A stretch of DNA of 64,000 nt, taken from NCBI RefSeq assembly GCF_009905615.1, contig NZ_JAAAKW010000003.1, positions 248,001 to 312,000 on the forward strand, written 5' to 3'. Positions 8,373 to 16,410 of the stretch are shown here, one piece after another (the first letter of the stretch is position 1; every line of letters begins with the position of its first letter). The stretch is from Pseudomonas sp. SLFW (GTDB lineage Bacteria; Pseudomonadota; Gammaproteobacteria; Pseudomonadales; Pseudomonadaceae). The notes beneath the pieces were generated by a model. That model was given only the letters and a program-made list of their open reading frames with translations. It did not search any database and was not told the origin of the DNA. The position numbers and the translations under genes are program-made.

Positions 8373-8472
8373 AATCGCGGAGTTGGAGATGGAGGACTAT
8401 GTGCGCTGGGTGGAGGTCTGCGAGCGGGAAATCAACCGTCGTCTCGAACTCGCCGAACGATCAGGTTGCTGA
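8260..8472 (+). CDS. Frameshift extension of the tail assembly chaperone
   Basis: This frame overlaps the end of the chaperone gene and encodes LLLVLRMQPSEIAELEMEDY followed by VRWVEVCEREINRRLEL, typical of the downstream half of tail chaperone pairs. It has no convincing ribosome site of its own. Reaching it from the upstream frame needs a net +1 or -2 shift, possibly at the CTGCTGGGACGA stretch (8325-8336). As I recall, Mu joins its equivalent pair by -2 shifting. The coding evidence starts around 8335; the coordinates given are those of the open frame. Confidence 0.65.
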   Translation: MPTPSQPPRCCGKWPTDRTSLHCWDEALLLVLRMQPSEIAELEMEDYVRWVEVCEREINRRLELAERSGC

Positions 8473-8692
8473 TCGAAGCGATCAAACCAACCACCACGCC
8501 CGCCAAACCTGCGCCTGCGGCGGCAAGAGGAGCCAGTACAAGTGCGACGGGGACGCCAAGGATTCCGAACGCCAATACGGCACCCCACACCGGAAGGTGC
8601 GACAGGCATAGCCAAGCGAACCAAATCGCACCAATGCCGATGGCCAATAGATAGAGGATCTGAGCGGTGCGCAAAGCAATTTTTTCAAACAT
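8432..8692 (-). CDS. Small hydrophobic membrane protein, cargo gene A
   Basis: An 86-residue protein on the strand opposite to the phage operon: MFEKIALRTAQILYLLAIGI, then W-rich and Ala/Leu/Val-rich hydrophobic stretches, ending in a basic tail (NLIVRRVRDDG). It has two to three probable membrane segments. I chose the ATG at 8692 because AAGGAG lies 5 bases upstream. It resembles the neighbouring minus-strand gene 8779-9066 (same MFE start, spacing and tail). The 3' end overlaps the chaperone extension by 41 bases. It looks like a moron; superinfection exclusion is a possibility but nothing proves it. Confidence 0.6.
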   Translation of the reverse strand: MFEKIALRTAQILYLLAIGIGAIWFAWLCLSHLPVWGAVLAFGILGVPVALVLAPLAAAGAGLAGVVVGLIASISNLIVRRVRDDG

Positions 8693-8778
8693 GCCCACTC
8701 CTTTGGGTTAACCACTATGACAACGCCTGTAAGGACGCGACAACAGCATCAGAGAAATTCCCGGGTAAGCGTTTGGAC

Positions 8779-9066
8779 TTAATCACGATCAATTTTTCGA
8801 CGAACTCGATTAATCCAAAGGATTAAATTGTGGCCGACAACCGCCACCAACCCAACAACACTTCCCACGATCAGTAGTGCCCCCTTTATCAGGGGTGCGA
8901 GCAGGTAACAGAGTAAAAAAACAACCAGCATGATCAATGAGAAGGCAAAGATGTCCTCCCCGAGCGGAAAGTTCTTTGCACACCAGTAAGCGAGCCAACC
9001 CCCTCCAATGCAGATCGTGCCGAAAACCAGAATGTACATTACCGCTGTAGCCACTCGCTCAAACAT
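8779..9066 (-). CDS. Small hydrophobic membrane protein, cargo gene B (paralogue of A)
   Basis: A 95-residue protein starting MFERVATAVMYILVFGTICI, with a W-L-A-Y-W-C core, a long hydrophobic run (FSLIMLVVFLLCYLLAPLIK), a further hydrophobic helix and a basic tail (LWINRVRRKIDRD). The same AAGGAG-CGGGC-ATG leader is used as in gene A, and the two proteins align along their length, so they are probably diverged duplicates. Upstream in-frame starts are rejected because they lack a ribosome site. AT-richer than the surrounding operon. Function unknown. Confidence 0.6.
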   Translation of the reverse strand: MFERVATAVMYILVFGTICIGGGWLAYWCAKNFPLGEDIFAFSLIMLVVFLLCYLLAPLIKGALLIVGSVVGLVAVVGHNLILWINRVRRKIDRD

Positions 9067-9157
9067 GCCCGCTCCTTGGGGTTGTAGGTGGAGTTCCAAT
9101 GAGGGGCTAATTGTGCATGAACCAATTGTTTCAAATCCGCGAAGAGCGTAACAAAAC

Positions 9158-11602
9158 ATGGCAAATGAACTGCTGATAGGGCTCACCATCGGTGCCACGG
9201 TAGCGGCTAGCTTTCATGCAGCCTTGGGTATCGCAAGATCAAACGTGACGCGACTGGAACGTGCCACAGAAGGTTTGATCGCCAAGCAGACATTGATGGG
9301 CAGCCGCCTTTCAGAAGCATTGGCTCAAGGAGGCAGTGGCGTTGAGCGCCTTCGTGGCCAGTACGACCGCGTGGGGCACAGCGTGGACCAACTCAAGCGC
9401 AAACAGGTGTTGCTCAATGCCAGCATCATTCACGGTGCGCGCGCTCAACGTCTCCGGCAACTACAGGGCGTTGAAGGTTCAGGCGCAATTCGGACGGGCG
9501 CGGTGCTTGGCATCCCCTTGGCACAAGCATTTCGCAGTGCGGTGGACTTTCGCGACCAGACGCGTGATATCTCCATCACCGCAGCCCTGACACCTGCGCA
9601 AGAGCTCCACTTAGGTGGTGTATTGCGAGATGCGGCGTTGAGCGGGAATCAGCCCCATGCCGAGGTCGCCAAAGGCACGGCTGTATTGGCAGAGAGCGGA
9701 ATCAGTGATCCGAAGGAGCTGGCAGGATGGGCGCCGGTAATGGCCAAGGCTGCGACCGCCACACGGCAGGATATCGACACCGTCAGTCAAACGCTCTTGG
9801 GGTTGAAAAAGGGTTTCGGGGTCGACGCCTTGGGCGCCGAACGTGCTATCAGCATGCTAATAGCCTCCTCAAAAAGTGGGGATTTCAAACTTCCCTCAAT
9901 GAAGGCTTGGCTGCCCGTCCTCGGTCAGTCTTTGTCCACGATGGGTATTTCCGGCGAACGTGCCGTGGCTGAAACGGGCGCCGCTTTGCAGATCGCTCGA
10001 CGGGGTGCCAGCAGTGATGACGAGGCAGGCACCAACTTCCAGAGTTTCCTGTCTGCGCTCGCAGACCCCGGCACGCTCAAACAATTCGAACGCGCGGGGA
10101 TAGATCTCAAAAGCAGCATGCAGGACCTGATAGGTACAGGGTTATCGCCAGCGCAAAGCATGGTGCAACTTCTGACGCTGCATCTGGGTACCCACGCGCC
10201 AGAAGCCGCCGAGCAGTATCGGCAGGCGCTGGGGATCAACGATGAGCAGGCCCGCGATAGTGCCTTGGCACGCCTGGACGAAACCTACAAGTTGGGCGAG
10301 CTGTTTGCCGATCAGAAAGCATTGGGGTTTGTGCGCCCCGCCTTGGCGTATGGACAGGACTTGGGCGCGCTACAACGTGGCAACGTTGACGCGGCCAATG
10401 CTGGCGTGCTGGACCAGGATTGGAACAAGCGCATGGGCAGCCCCAAGGAACAATTCAGCGTTTTGAGGAACAGTTTGACTGATCTTGGGATATCGGTGGG
10501 TGATGCGCTTCTGCCTGTAGCAATCAAACTGACTCAAACTTTGATTCCGTTAGTTCAGACAGTCTCGGAATGGTCTGCTGCAAATCCAACAGTCGTAGCT
10601 GGAATTATTGGAATTGCGACGGGTTTTATCTTTTGGACAGGCGCATGTGCTCTATTGCTTCCGCTTTTTAACGCATTGGGCGGAGCCTTTTCGGTGATTG
10701 GGGCTCAATGGACATACCTAAAAGCCATGTGGCAAATGGGCAAGTTCACGCCCTTCATCAGCGGCCTGACCCGCGCCGGCAGTGCGGCCCTGGCACTAGG
10801 CAGGACGTTAGGTGGCGGCCTGCTCATCGGCATCAAAGTCGCAGCCCAAGCCATCCTTTGGCTCGGTCGTGCGCTGTTGATGAACCCTATCGGCCTGATC
10901 ATCACCGCCATCGCGGGCGCTGCCTACCTCATCTACCGCAATTGGGAACCGCTGAAGGCGTTCTTCCTCGGCCTCTGGGATGAAATCAAAACCGGTTTCA
11001 GCGGCGGCTTGGGTGGCATCGCGCAGACGATCCTAAACTTCTCGCCGCTGGGCCTTTTCTACCGGGCATTCGCAGGGCTCATGAGCTACTTCGGTATCGA
11101 GCTGCCGAGCAAATTTACCGAGTTCGGCGGCATGCTCATCGCGGGGTTGGTGGACGGCATCAGCAACGCGTTGCTCAGTGCCAGGGAAACGGTCGTCGGG
11201 GTCGGTACGTCGATCAAAAGCTGGTTCACGGAAACCCTCGGCATCCAGTCGCCCAGTCGCGTATTCATCGGCTACGGCACCAACATCAGCGAGGGCGCTG
11301 CCCTTGGCATTGATGCGGGCACCGGCCAGGTTCATCAGGCCGCGCTGAACATGGCGCGGCAAACCGCCGTGCCGTTGCAGCCGCTTAACCCGATGGCGGT
11401 TTCGCAGGCCAGCGTGATGGGTGGCGCAGCGCCTGCCGGTGGCGCCATGGTCGTCAATTACTCCCCCCAGATCAGCCTCACCGGTGGCGAGGCACAGGCG
11501 CAGATCGGCCAGGCGCTGCAGGCCGGTTACGCCGACTTCGTGCGCTTCATGGAACGCTTTCAACATGACCAACGTCGACGCAGTTACGGAGCCATAGACT
11601 GA
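9158..11602 (+). CDS. Tail tape measure protein
   Basis: An 814-residue tape measure protein that sets tail length and is ejected with the DNA. The N terminus is helical (ALGIARSNVTRLERATEGLI). The centre carries strong hydrophobic helices (VVAGIIGIATGFIFWTGACA; IGLIITAIAGAAYLIYRNW). The C terminus has the conserved WFTETLGIQSPSRVFIGYG motif followed by Ala-rich repeats and HDQRRRSYGAID. Base and codon use change sharply near 10725: upstream is relatively AT-rich, downstream strongly GC-rich, suggesting a recombination joint inside the gene. The stop overlaps the next ATG by one base. Confidence 0.92.
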   Translation: MANELLIGLTIGATVAASFHAALGIARSNVTRLERATEGLIAKQTLMGSRLSEALAQGGSGVERLRGQYDRVGHSVDQLKRKQVLLNASIIHGARAQRLRQLQGVEGSGAIRTGAVLGIPLAQAFRSAVDFRDQTRDISITAALTPAQELHLGGVLRDAALSGNQPHAEVAKGTAVLAESGISDPKELAGWAPVMAKAATATRQDIDTVSQTLLGLKKGFGVDALGAERAISMLIASSKSGDFKLPSMKAWLPVLGQSLSTMGISGERAVAETGAALQIARRGASSDDEAGTNFQSFLSALADPGTLKQFERAGIDLKSSMQDLIGTGLSPAQSMVQLLTLHLGTHAPEAAEQYRQALGINDEQARDSALARLDETYKLGELFADQKALGFVRPALAYGQDLGALQRGNVDAANAGVLDQDWNKRMGSPKEQFSVLRNSLTDLGISVGDALLPVAIKLTQTLIPLVQTVSEWSAANPTVVAGIIGIATGFIFWTGACALLLPLFNALGGAFSVIGAQWTYLKAMWQMGKFTPFISGLTRAGSAALALGRTLGGGLLIGIKVAAQAILWLGRALLMNPIGLIITAIAGAAYLIYRNWEPLKAFFLGLWDEIKTGFSGGLGGIAQTILNFSPLGLFYRAFAGLMSYFGIELPSKFTEFGGMLIAGLVDGISNALLSARETVVGVGTSIKSWFTETLGIQSPSRVFIGYGTNISEGAALGIDAGTGQVHQAALNMARQTAVPLQPLNPMAVSQASVMGGAAPAGGAMVVNYSPQISLTGGEAQAQIGQALQAGYADFVRFMERFQHDQRRRSYGAID

Positions 11603-12483
11603 TGTTTGCCATCTTGGGCGACATAGAATTCACCGTGGCCGGCGGTATCTCCGGCATGGAATGGCGCAGCAGCGCCGACTGGGCCGAGCATGCGCGCATA
11701 CGCGGCAAGCCGCTGCTGGAGTGGGTCGGCGAAGGGTTGGACGAATACAACCTGACCATCGAACTGCATCCATTGCTCGGCGATCCGCAGGTGCGTCTGC
11801 ATGCGCTGCGCCAGGCGAAAAGCAGCCATCAACCGTTGGCGCTGGTGATGGGCAGTGGTGAGTATCTGGGGCCGTACGTCGTGACCGACCTCAGCCAGGC
11901 GACACGCCGCGCCACGGCCAATGGGCACACCCAGGCAGCTACGCTGCAAGTCAGCCTGCGCGAATACACCGGGGCCTTCACCCGCAAGGTCAACCGCCCC
12001 GGTGTGATCGACCCGTCCAGCAGTAGCACGGCCCAACAAAAGGACGGCTCGCCCAGTCTCATCTCCAGGCTCACACCGTCACCCAGCACCACACAACAGG
12101 TGTTGGGCCACGCGAAGACCGCCACCAATGTCCTCAAGGCCGGGCAAAACGTCTATGACGCTGTGAAGAGCGGCAACCCATCGATGATTCTCGGCCAGGT
12201 CCCGCAGTTGCTCGGCGTCACGGCACGCGCCATCGAGCCGCTGCAAGGATTCAAAGCGTTCGCCGGGTTGCTTGAGGACGGCGCAGACCTGTCGCGTCTC
12301 GGCGACGACGTACTGGGCAATGTCCTGGGCGCTCGCGGCAGCCTCAACCCGGTTGACCTCGGCAACATCGTCGACCGCTTCACCGCCTCCCATGAATCCC
12401 TGACCCAAGCGATGGGCAAGCTCGACAGCGCAGGGCCACGCCTTGCGGGGCTTGCCGCTCAAGTGCTGACTCGGAGAGCCTGA
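11602..12483 (+). CDS. Tail completion protein (P2 gpU-like)
   Basis: A 293-residue protein whose first ~130 residues match P2 gpU: MFAILGDIEFTVAGGISGME, then ADWAEHARIRGKPLLEWVGE and LDEYNLTIELHPLLGDPQ. gpU caps the tail tube. The second half (from about residue 140) is a Ser/Thr-rich linker and an Ala/Leu-rich helical extension not present in P2 gpU, which is about half this size. It is coupled to the tape measure gene by a one-base overlap and to gpX likewise. Confidence 0.85.
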   Translation: MFAILGDIEFTVAGGISGMEWRSSADWAEHARIRGKPLLEWVGEGLDEYNLTIELHPLLGDPQVRLHALRQAKSSHQPLALVMGSGEYLGPYVVTDLSQATRRATANGHTQAATLQVSLREYTGAFTRKVNRPGVIDPSSSSTAQQKDGSPSLISRLTPSPSTTQQVLGHAKTATNVLKAGQNVYDAVKSGNPSMILGQVPQLLGVTARAIEPLQGFKAFAGLLEDGADLSRLGDDVLGNVLGARGSLNPVDLGNIVDRFTASHESLTQAMGKLDSAGPRLAGLAAQVLTRRA

Positions 12484-12689
12484 TGCTAATGACCCACATC
12501 ACCCTTGAGGGCCAGCGCTGGGACCAGTTGGCCTGGCACTATTACGCAGACCCGCACCGGTATTTGCCCATCGTTCAAGCCAACCCACACGTGCCGCTCA
12601 CAGCCGAGCTGCCCGCAGGCCTGGTCCTCGCCATTCCCGCGCTCGACACCTTGCCCACCTCAGAGGACCTGCCGCCATGGATGCGCTGA
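12483..12689 (+). CDS. Tail protein X (P2 gpX-like, LysM-type)
   Basis: A 68-residue protein with the gpX/LysM pattern: GQRWDQLAWHYYADPHRYLP, then IVQANPHV and LPAGLVLAIPAL. In P2 it is a small tail component thought to bridge the tube and baseplate. The ATG at 12483 overlaps the gpU stop; a second ATG at 12489 is also possible. It overlaps gpD by 13 bases. Confidence 0.85.
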   Translation: MLMTHITLEGQRWDQLAWHYYADPHRYLPIVQANPHVPLTAELPAGLVLAIPALDTLPTSEDLPPWMR

Positions 12690-13768
12690 CCCCGACCTCC
12701 GTGCCCGAGGCCCGCTTCGTGTTGAGCTATCAACAGAGCAACATCACCCACAGCATCAGCCAGTACCTGCTGTCGCTAAGCTATTCGGACTACCTCAGCG
12801 GCCAGGCTGACAGTCTGGAAGTGGAGTTGGAAGACACGGCCGGGCAATGGCGCGACGCCTGGTATCCAGGCCACGGCGACAGCCTGACGCTTTCGTTGGG
12901 CTGGGAAGGCCAGGCGCTGCGGACCTTGGGGCGATTCGAGATCGACGAAATTGAACTGAACTCGCCGCCCTCGACCGTCAGCATTCGTGCCTTGGGTGCG
13001 GGCATTCGCAGCAGCCTGCGCACCACCGAACACCGCGCCTACGAAGACATGACCCTCGACGGCATCGCCCGACAAATCGCCGCCCGCCAGGGACTGCAAA
13101 TGATCGGCAGCATTGAGCCGATCAAACTGACCCGTCAGACCCAGCAGGACTCGGACCTGGCGTTTCTGCGCAACCTCGCTGAGGAATACGACTACGCCTT
13201 CAAGGTCATTGGTGATCGGCTGGTCTTTCACGCCATCAGCGAACTGGCCAGCGCCGCGCCGGTCGCTCGTATGGCAGTCTCTGAGCTGGCCAACCTGCGC
13301 GTACGCGACACCCTGGCGCCGCGTTCGGTCAACGTCAAACACAAAGACCCGAACAAGAAAAAGCTCACCGCCTACAAAGTCGAAAACGGCGAAACCGTTG
13401 CCGTCCCCAGCAGCGCCACCCAGACCACCAGCACCGGCAACAGCAAAACCCAGCGCAAAAAAGTCATCTCCGAAGCCATGGCCAAAGCGAAAGCCAAAGC
13501 CGCCATGGCCAAGGCCAGCCGCGAACGCACCACTGGCGGCTGGACCAGCATCGGGCGGCCCAATCTGGTCAGCGGCAACGTCGTCACCTTGCAGGGCGCG
13601 GGCAAGCTGGCGGGCGACTACCTCATCACCCAGGCCCAGCACCGCATCACCCGCAGCGGCGGCTACACCGTTGACCAGCAACTGTGCCGCGTCTCATCAC
13701 CCGCCGCGACGGTCAAACCCGACCTGGCCCTGTCCACCTACGGCATCGAACGCGAGGTCATCGCCTGA
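12677..13768 (+). CDS. Baseplate hub protein (P2 gpD-like)
   Basis: A 363-residue hub protein of the P2 gpD / late control D family, related to T4 gp27. Features are FVLSYQQSNITHSISQYLLS at the N terminus, DSLTLSLGWEG, RAYEDMTLDGIARQIAARQG, and the DLAFLRNLAEEYDYAFKVIG motif. A lysine/alanine-rich stretch (KAKAKAAMAKASRE) lies near residue 275, before the C-terminal domain. The hub holds the spike encoded next, with which it overlaps by one base. Confidence 0.88.
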   Translation: MDALTPTSVPEARFVLSYQQSNITHSISQYLLSLSYSDYLSGQADSLEVELEDTAGQWRDAWYPGHGDSLTLSLGWEGQALRTLGRFEIDEIELNSPPSTVSIRALGAGIRSSLRTTEHRAYEDMTLDGIARQIAARQGLQMIGSIEPIKLTRQTQQDSDLAFLRNLAEEYDYAFKVIGDRLVFHAISELASAAPVARMAVSELANLRVRDTLAPRSVNVKHKDPNKKKLTAYKVENGETVAVPSSATQTTSTGNSKTQRKKVISEAMAKAKAKAAMAKASRERTTGGWTSIGRPNLVSGNVVTLQGAGKLAGDYLITQAQHRITRSGGYTVDQQLCRVSSPAATVKPDLALSTYGIEREVIA

Positions 13769-14304
13769 TGAGCATCGAACTGGAATACGGCGAAGTCAGC
13801 GCCATCGACCACCCCAATGGCCGCATCCGCGTACGCCTGGACGAGCGCGACGGGCTGGAGTCCTATTGGCTTCAAGTGCCCCAGCGCAACACACAAGGCA
13901 CACAACGACGACCGTTGATGCCTGAACTGGGGGAACAAGTCGCGATCCTGCTGGATGAGCATGGCGTTGGCGGGGTTTGCCTCGGTGGGGTGTACTCCAG
14001 CGCAGAACCGCCTCCCGTGGTGGATCAGGACACAGACTTCGTCAGATACAGCGACGGCACGACCGTCACCTACGATCGAGCGGCGGGTGTGATGACACTG
14101 GAGTGCGTGGGGGATGTGCTAGTCAAATGCGCACGGGGTGTGAGTATTGAGGCGGGAGCGCCCGTGGTGATCAAGGCGCCCGAGGTGACGCTGGATGCCG
14201 CGCAGGTCACCGTGAACGGCAACTTGCAGGTGAGCGGGGACGTCAATTCGGCAGGGACGGTGATGGATGTGGCGGGGAATTCGAATCATCACTCGCACCC
14301 TTAG
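13768..14304 (+). CDS. Baseplate spike protein (P2 gpV-like)
   Basis: A 178-residue membrane-piercing spike. The N-terminal OB fold is visible (EYGEVSAIDHPNGRIRVRLD, then WLQVPQR and LGEQVAILLDEHG). The C-terminal half is a beta-helix (VLVKCARGVSIEAGAPVVIK, then VTLDAAQVTVNGNLQVSGDV) ending in NHHSHP. The final H-x-H is the metal-binding tip known from P2-type spikes. Its last 62 bases overlap a gene on the other strand. Confidence 0.9.
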   Translation: MSIELEYGEVSAIDHPNGRIRVRLDERDGLESYWLQVPQRNTQGTQRRPLMPELGEQVAILLDEHGVGGVCLGGVYSSAEPPPVVDQDTDFVRYSDGTTVTYDRAAGVMTLECVGDVLVKCARGVSIEAGAPVVIKAPEVTLDAAQVTVNGNLQVSGDVNSAGTVMDVAGNSNHHSHP

Positions 14305-14710
14305 GCGCAGTTTTGAATTTTGCGGTTCCATGGCCCTGGTGCTGCTTCAAAGGTTCTTCAGCGTTCCTGAGCACATCCCCAGTGACGGGATCAACGACCT
14401 TCTCCATGTAACGATTGTTGTCCTTATCAATAATCCTTTCTTTGAGAACATATCGACTCAGCTTATAGCTCCAGTCATGACCTGATACGAAGCTGTATCG
14501 AACCTTCTTTTTTCCGGAGCGAGTGGTGTCTTTGACGACGCCCTTGAGCTCCTCGACTATTACCGACTGAACGGTGTCGACCAAGGACAGACTGATCGTT
14601 CTCATGGACGAACCGCAGGATGGACAGGGGTGACGGTCAAAGTCACTCGGGTCTTGAGTGAGTGATACGCCGCAATCAGTACAGGTCACACTTGCAGATT
14701 CGGTAGTCAT
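14243..14710 (-). CDS. Zinc-ribbon hypothetical protein, cargo gene opposite the baseplate operon
   Basis: A 155-residue protein starting MTTESASVTCTDCGVSLTQD. Two CxxC pairs (C-T-D-C and C-P-S-C) about 20 residues apart form a probable zinc ribbon, followed by a Lys/Arg-rich middle (TTRSGKKKVRYSF) and a Pro/Ser-rich tail. The ATG at 14710 is preferred over an upstream start because the zinc ribbon then lies at the N terminus, the usual place. It is AT-richer than the flanking genes, on the opposite strand, and splits spike and gpW, which are normally adjacent. It is probably a moron; the target is unknown. Confidence 0.6.
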   Translation of the reverse strand: MTTESASVTCTDCGVSLTQDPSDFDRHPCPSCGSSMRTISLSLVDTVQSVIVEELKGVVKDTTRSGKKKVRYSFVSGHDWSYKLSRYVLKERIIDKDNNRYMEKVVDPVTGDVLRNAEEPLKQHQGHGTAKFKTAPKGASDDSNSPPHPSPSLPN

Positions 14711-14872
14711 AGCTGAGAAAATCTTATTGATGGGCGTGCAGTCTAAATCCAAATTGTTGAACTGATTCGTGGCTTGAGGATTGATTTTTTTGCACCCATA
14801 GATAGGGAAAACGCATAAGCGATGCGGTCCGGCATTCATTCGGTTTCGATCCATGAACGGCCAGAAGTAAGG

Positions 14873-14891
14873 CTTTAAAGGGAATTAAAAG
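14873..14891 (+). promoter_or_regulatory. Recurrent phage motif CTTTAA-N5-ATTAAAAG, copy 3
   Basis: Third copy of the 19-bp motif, 33 bases before the preferred gpW start and just after the inserted zinc-ribbon gene. With the copies at 2403 and 7965 it marks the point where phage structural genes resume after an interruption. All 14 fixed positions and the spacer length agree. Confidence 0.5.
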
Positions 14892-14924
14892 GCTTCGATG
14901 GGCAGTCTGCATCACCATGCATCC

Positions 14925-15308
14925 ATGACAACGCCCATCCGCCACACCGACATCACCGCCACCCATTGGCAACCCGCCCTCGGCACACCCGGCGAGGTGG
15001 TCGAAGGGTTGCGCGACATTGACCAAGCCATTCGCATCATCCTGAACACGCCCCAGGGCAGTGACCCTCATCGCCCGGAATTCGGCTCGCGCATTTACCT
15101 GTACCTCGACTGGCCCACCCACCGCGTCGTGCCGCATCTGGTGCGCGAGGCCATCGAATCCATCGCCCGCTGGGAGCCTCGTATCACCGTCGTGCGCGTG
15201 CTCATCGACATCGACGCCACCCACATCACCCTGCGGGCGCAATGGCGCGTGCAGGACGGCATCCTTCAACACTCCGAGGTGAGCCATGCGCGCACTGCCG
15301 CCGCCTGA
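14925..15308 (+). CDS. Baseplate wedge protein (P2 gpW / T4 gp25-like)
   Basis: A 127-residue protein of the gpW/gp25 family, which triggers sheath assembly at the baseplate. The core motif DIDQAIRIILNTPQGSDPHR followed by PEFGSRIYLYLDWP is diagnostic. An in-frame ATG at 14898 would add nine residues and has an AAGG site formed by the end of the recurrent motif. I prefer 14925 because it starts close to the family N terminus, but the choice is uncertain. The 3' end overlaps gpJ by 23 bases. Confidence 0.85.
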   Translation: MTTPIRHTDITATHWQPALGTPGEVVEGLRDIDQAIRIILNTPQGSDPHRPEFGSRIYLYLDWPTHRVVPHLVREAIESIARWEPRITVVRVLIDIDATHITLRAQWRVQDGILQHSEVSHARTAAA

Positions 15309-16410
15309 ATTCGTCAAGATCGACCCCGCCGCCATCGAGGCATCACTGATCGCTCGCTACGAGAAAAAGGCCAACAAAACGTTATACCCGGCCCAAGTGG
15401 AGCGCCTGTTCATCGATCAGATCGCCTACGCCAAAACCCTTACCCTCATGGCCATCCAGCAAGCGGGCGAGCGCTTGCTGGTACGTCACTCCGGCGGCCC
15501 GATTCTCGACTACCTGGGCGAACTGGTCAGCACGGCACGGCTGCTGGCTCAGCCCGCCCGTTGCACACAGGTCTTTCGGCTGCCAGAACCTGCAACTGAA
15601 CCCTTCCTCATCAGCGCTGGCGCCCGCGTCACCAGTCAGGACGGCCGCATCGCGTTTATGACCGAGCAGCCGCTTTCGTTGGAGATTGGCATGCAGGAGG
15701 CACGCGTTGTCGTGGTGTGCGATCAAGTCGGCGAAGTCGGCAACGGTTGGGCGATCGGTCAAATCTCGTCCTACCCCGGGCAAGCCCCCGCAGGCATGAC
15801 CACCTTCAACGAGACGGTGCCCGAAGGTGGCATCGACGACGAACAAGACCCGGCCTACATCGAACGCATCATCCTCTCGCCCGAATCCTTCAGCACCGCA
15901 GGCCCGGAGGGTTCGTACGTCTACCACGCCCGCGCGGCCCACCAGTCCATCACCGATGTCGCCGTGCGCGGTGGCGAGGAAGACCCTGACATACCGGACG
16001 GCGAGGTCTGGATCTACCCGTTGACCCACACCGGCCTGCCAACACCCGAGTTGCTGGCGCTGGCCCAAAGCAGCGCCAGTGCCCGGAAGAAGCGCCCACT
16101 CACCGACCACGTGCTCGCCAAGTCGCCGGTGGAAGTGCCTTTCAAGCTGCGCGGCAGGCTGACGCTATTCAACAATGTCGACAAAGACAGCGTGCTGGCC
16201 CTGGCCCGAAAAGCCGCCAAGCGCTACGCCGACGAGCGTCGTGCCACCTTGGGCAACGATATCGTTCCTGAGCAGATCATCCGCGCTGTGCAGGTCAACG
16301 GCGTCTATCAATTGCGGCTGATCGAGCCTGCAATGCAAGTGCTGGCCCGCCATGAATGGGCCAACTGCACCGAAATCGATCTTGACGTCGAAGGCTTCGC
16401 CCATGGCTAA
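15286..16410 (+). CDS. Baseplate wedge protein (P2 gpJ-like)
   Basis: A 374-residue gpJ-family baseplate protein, related to T4 gp6. Typical signatures are IDQIAYAKTLTLMAIQQAGE, GPILDYLGELVSTARLLAQP with the following A-R-x-T-Q-V-F-R-L stretch, and TTFNETVPEGGIDDEQDPAY. The C-terminal segment contains PLTDHVLAKSPVEVPFKLRG. It overlaps both neighbours in the W-J-I order seen in P2. With gpI it forms the wedge ring of the baseplate. Confidence 0.9.
   Translation: MRALPPPEFVKIDPAAIEASLIARYEKKANKTLYPAQVERLFIDQIAYAKTLTLMAIQQAGERLLVRHSGGPILDYLGELVSTARLLAQPARCTQVFRLPEPATEPFLISAGARVTSQDGRIAFMTEQPLSLEIGMQEARVVVVCDQVGEVGNGWAIGQISSYPGQAPAGMTTFNETVPEGGIDDEQDPAYIERIILSPESFSTAGPEGSYVYHARAAHQSITDVAVRGGEEDPDIPDGEVWIYPLTHTGLPTPELLALAQSSASARKKRPLTDHVLAKSPVEVPFKLRGRLTLFNNVDKDSVLALARKAAKRYADERRATLGNDIVPEQIIRAVQVNGVYQLRLIEPAMQVLARHEWANCTEIDLDVEGFAHG

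Noticed and set aside
13480..13530. Lys/Ala-rich repeat in the baseplate hub gene as a separate repeat element
   Set aside because: It is only a short low-complexity helix within an intact coding frame.
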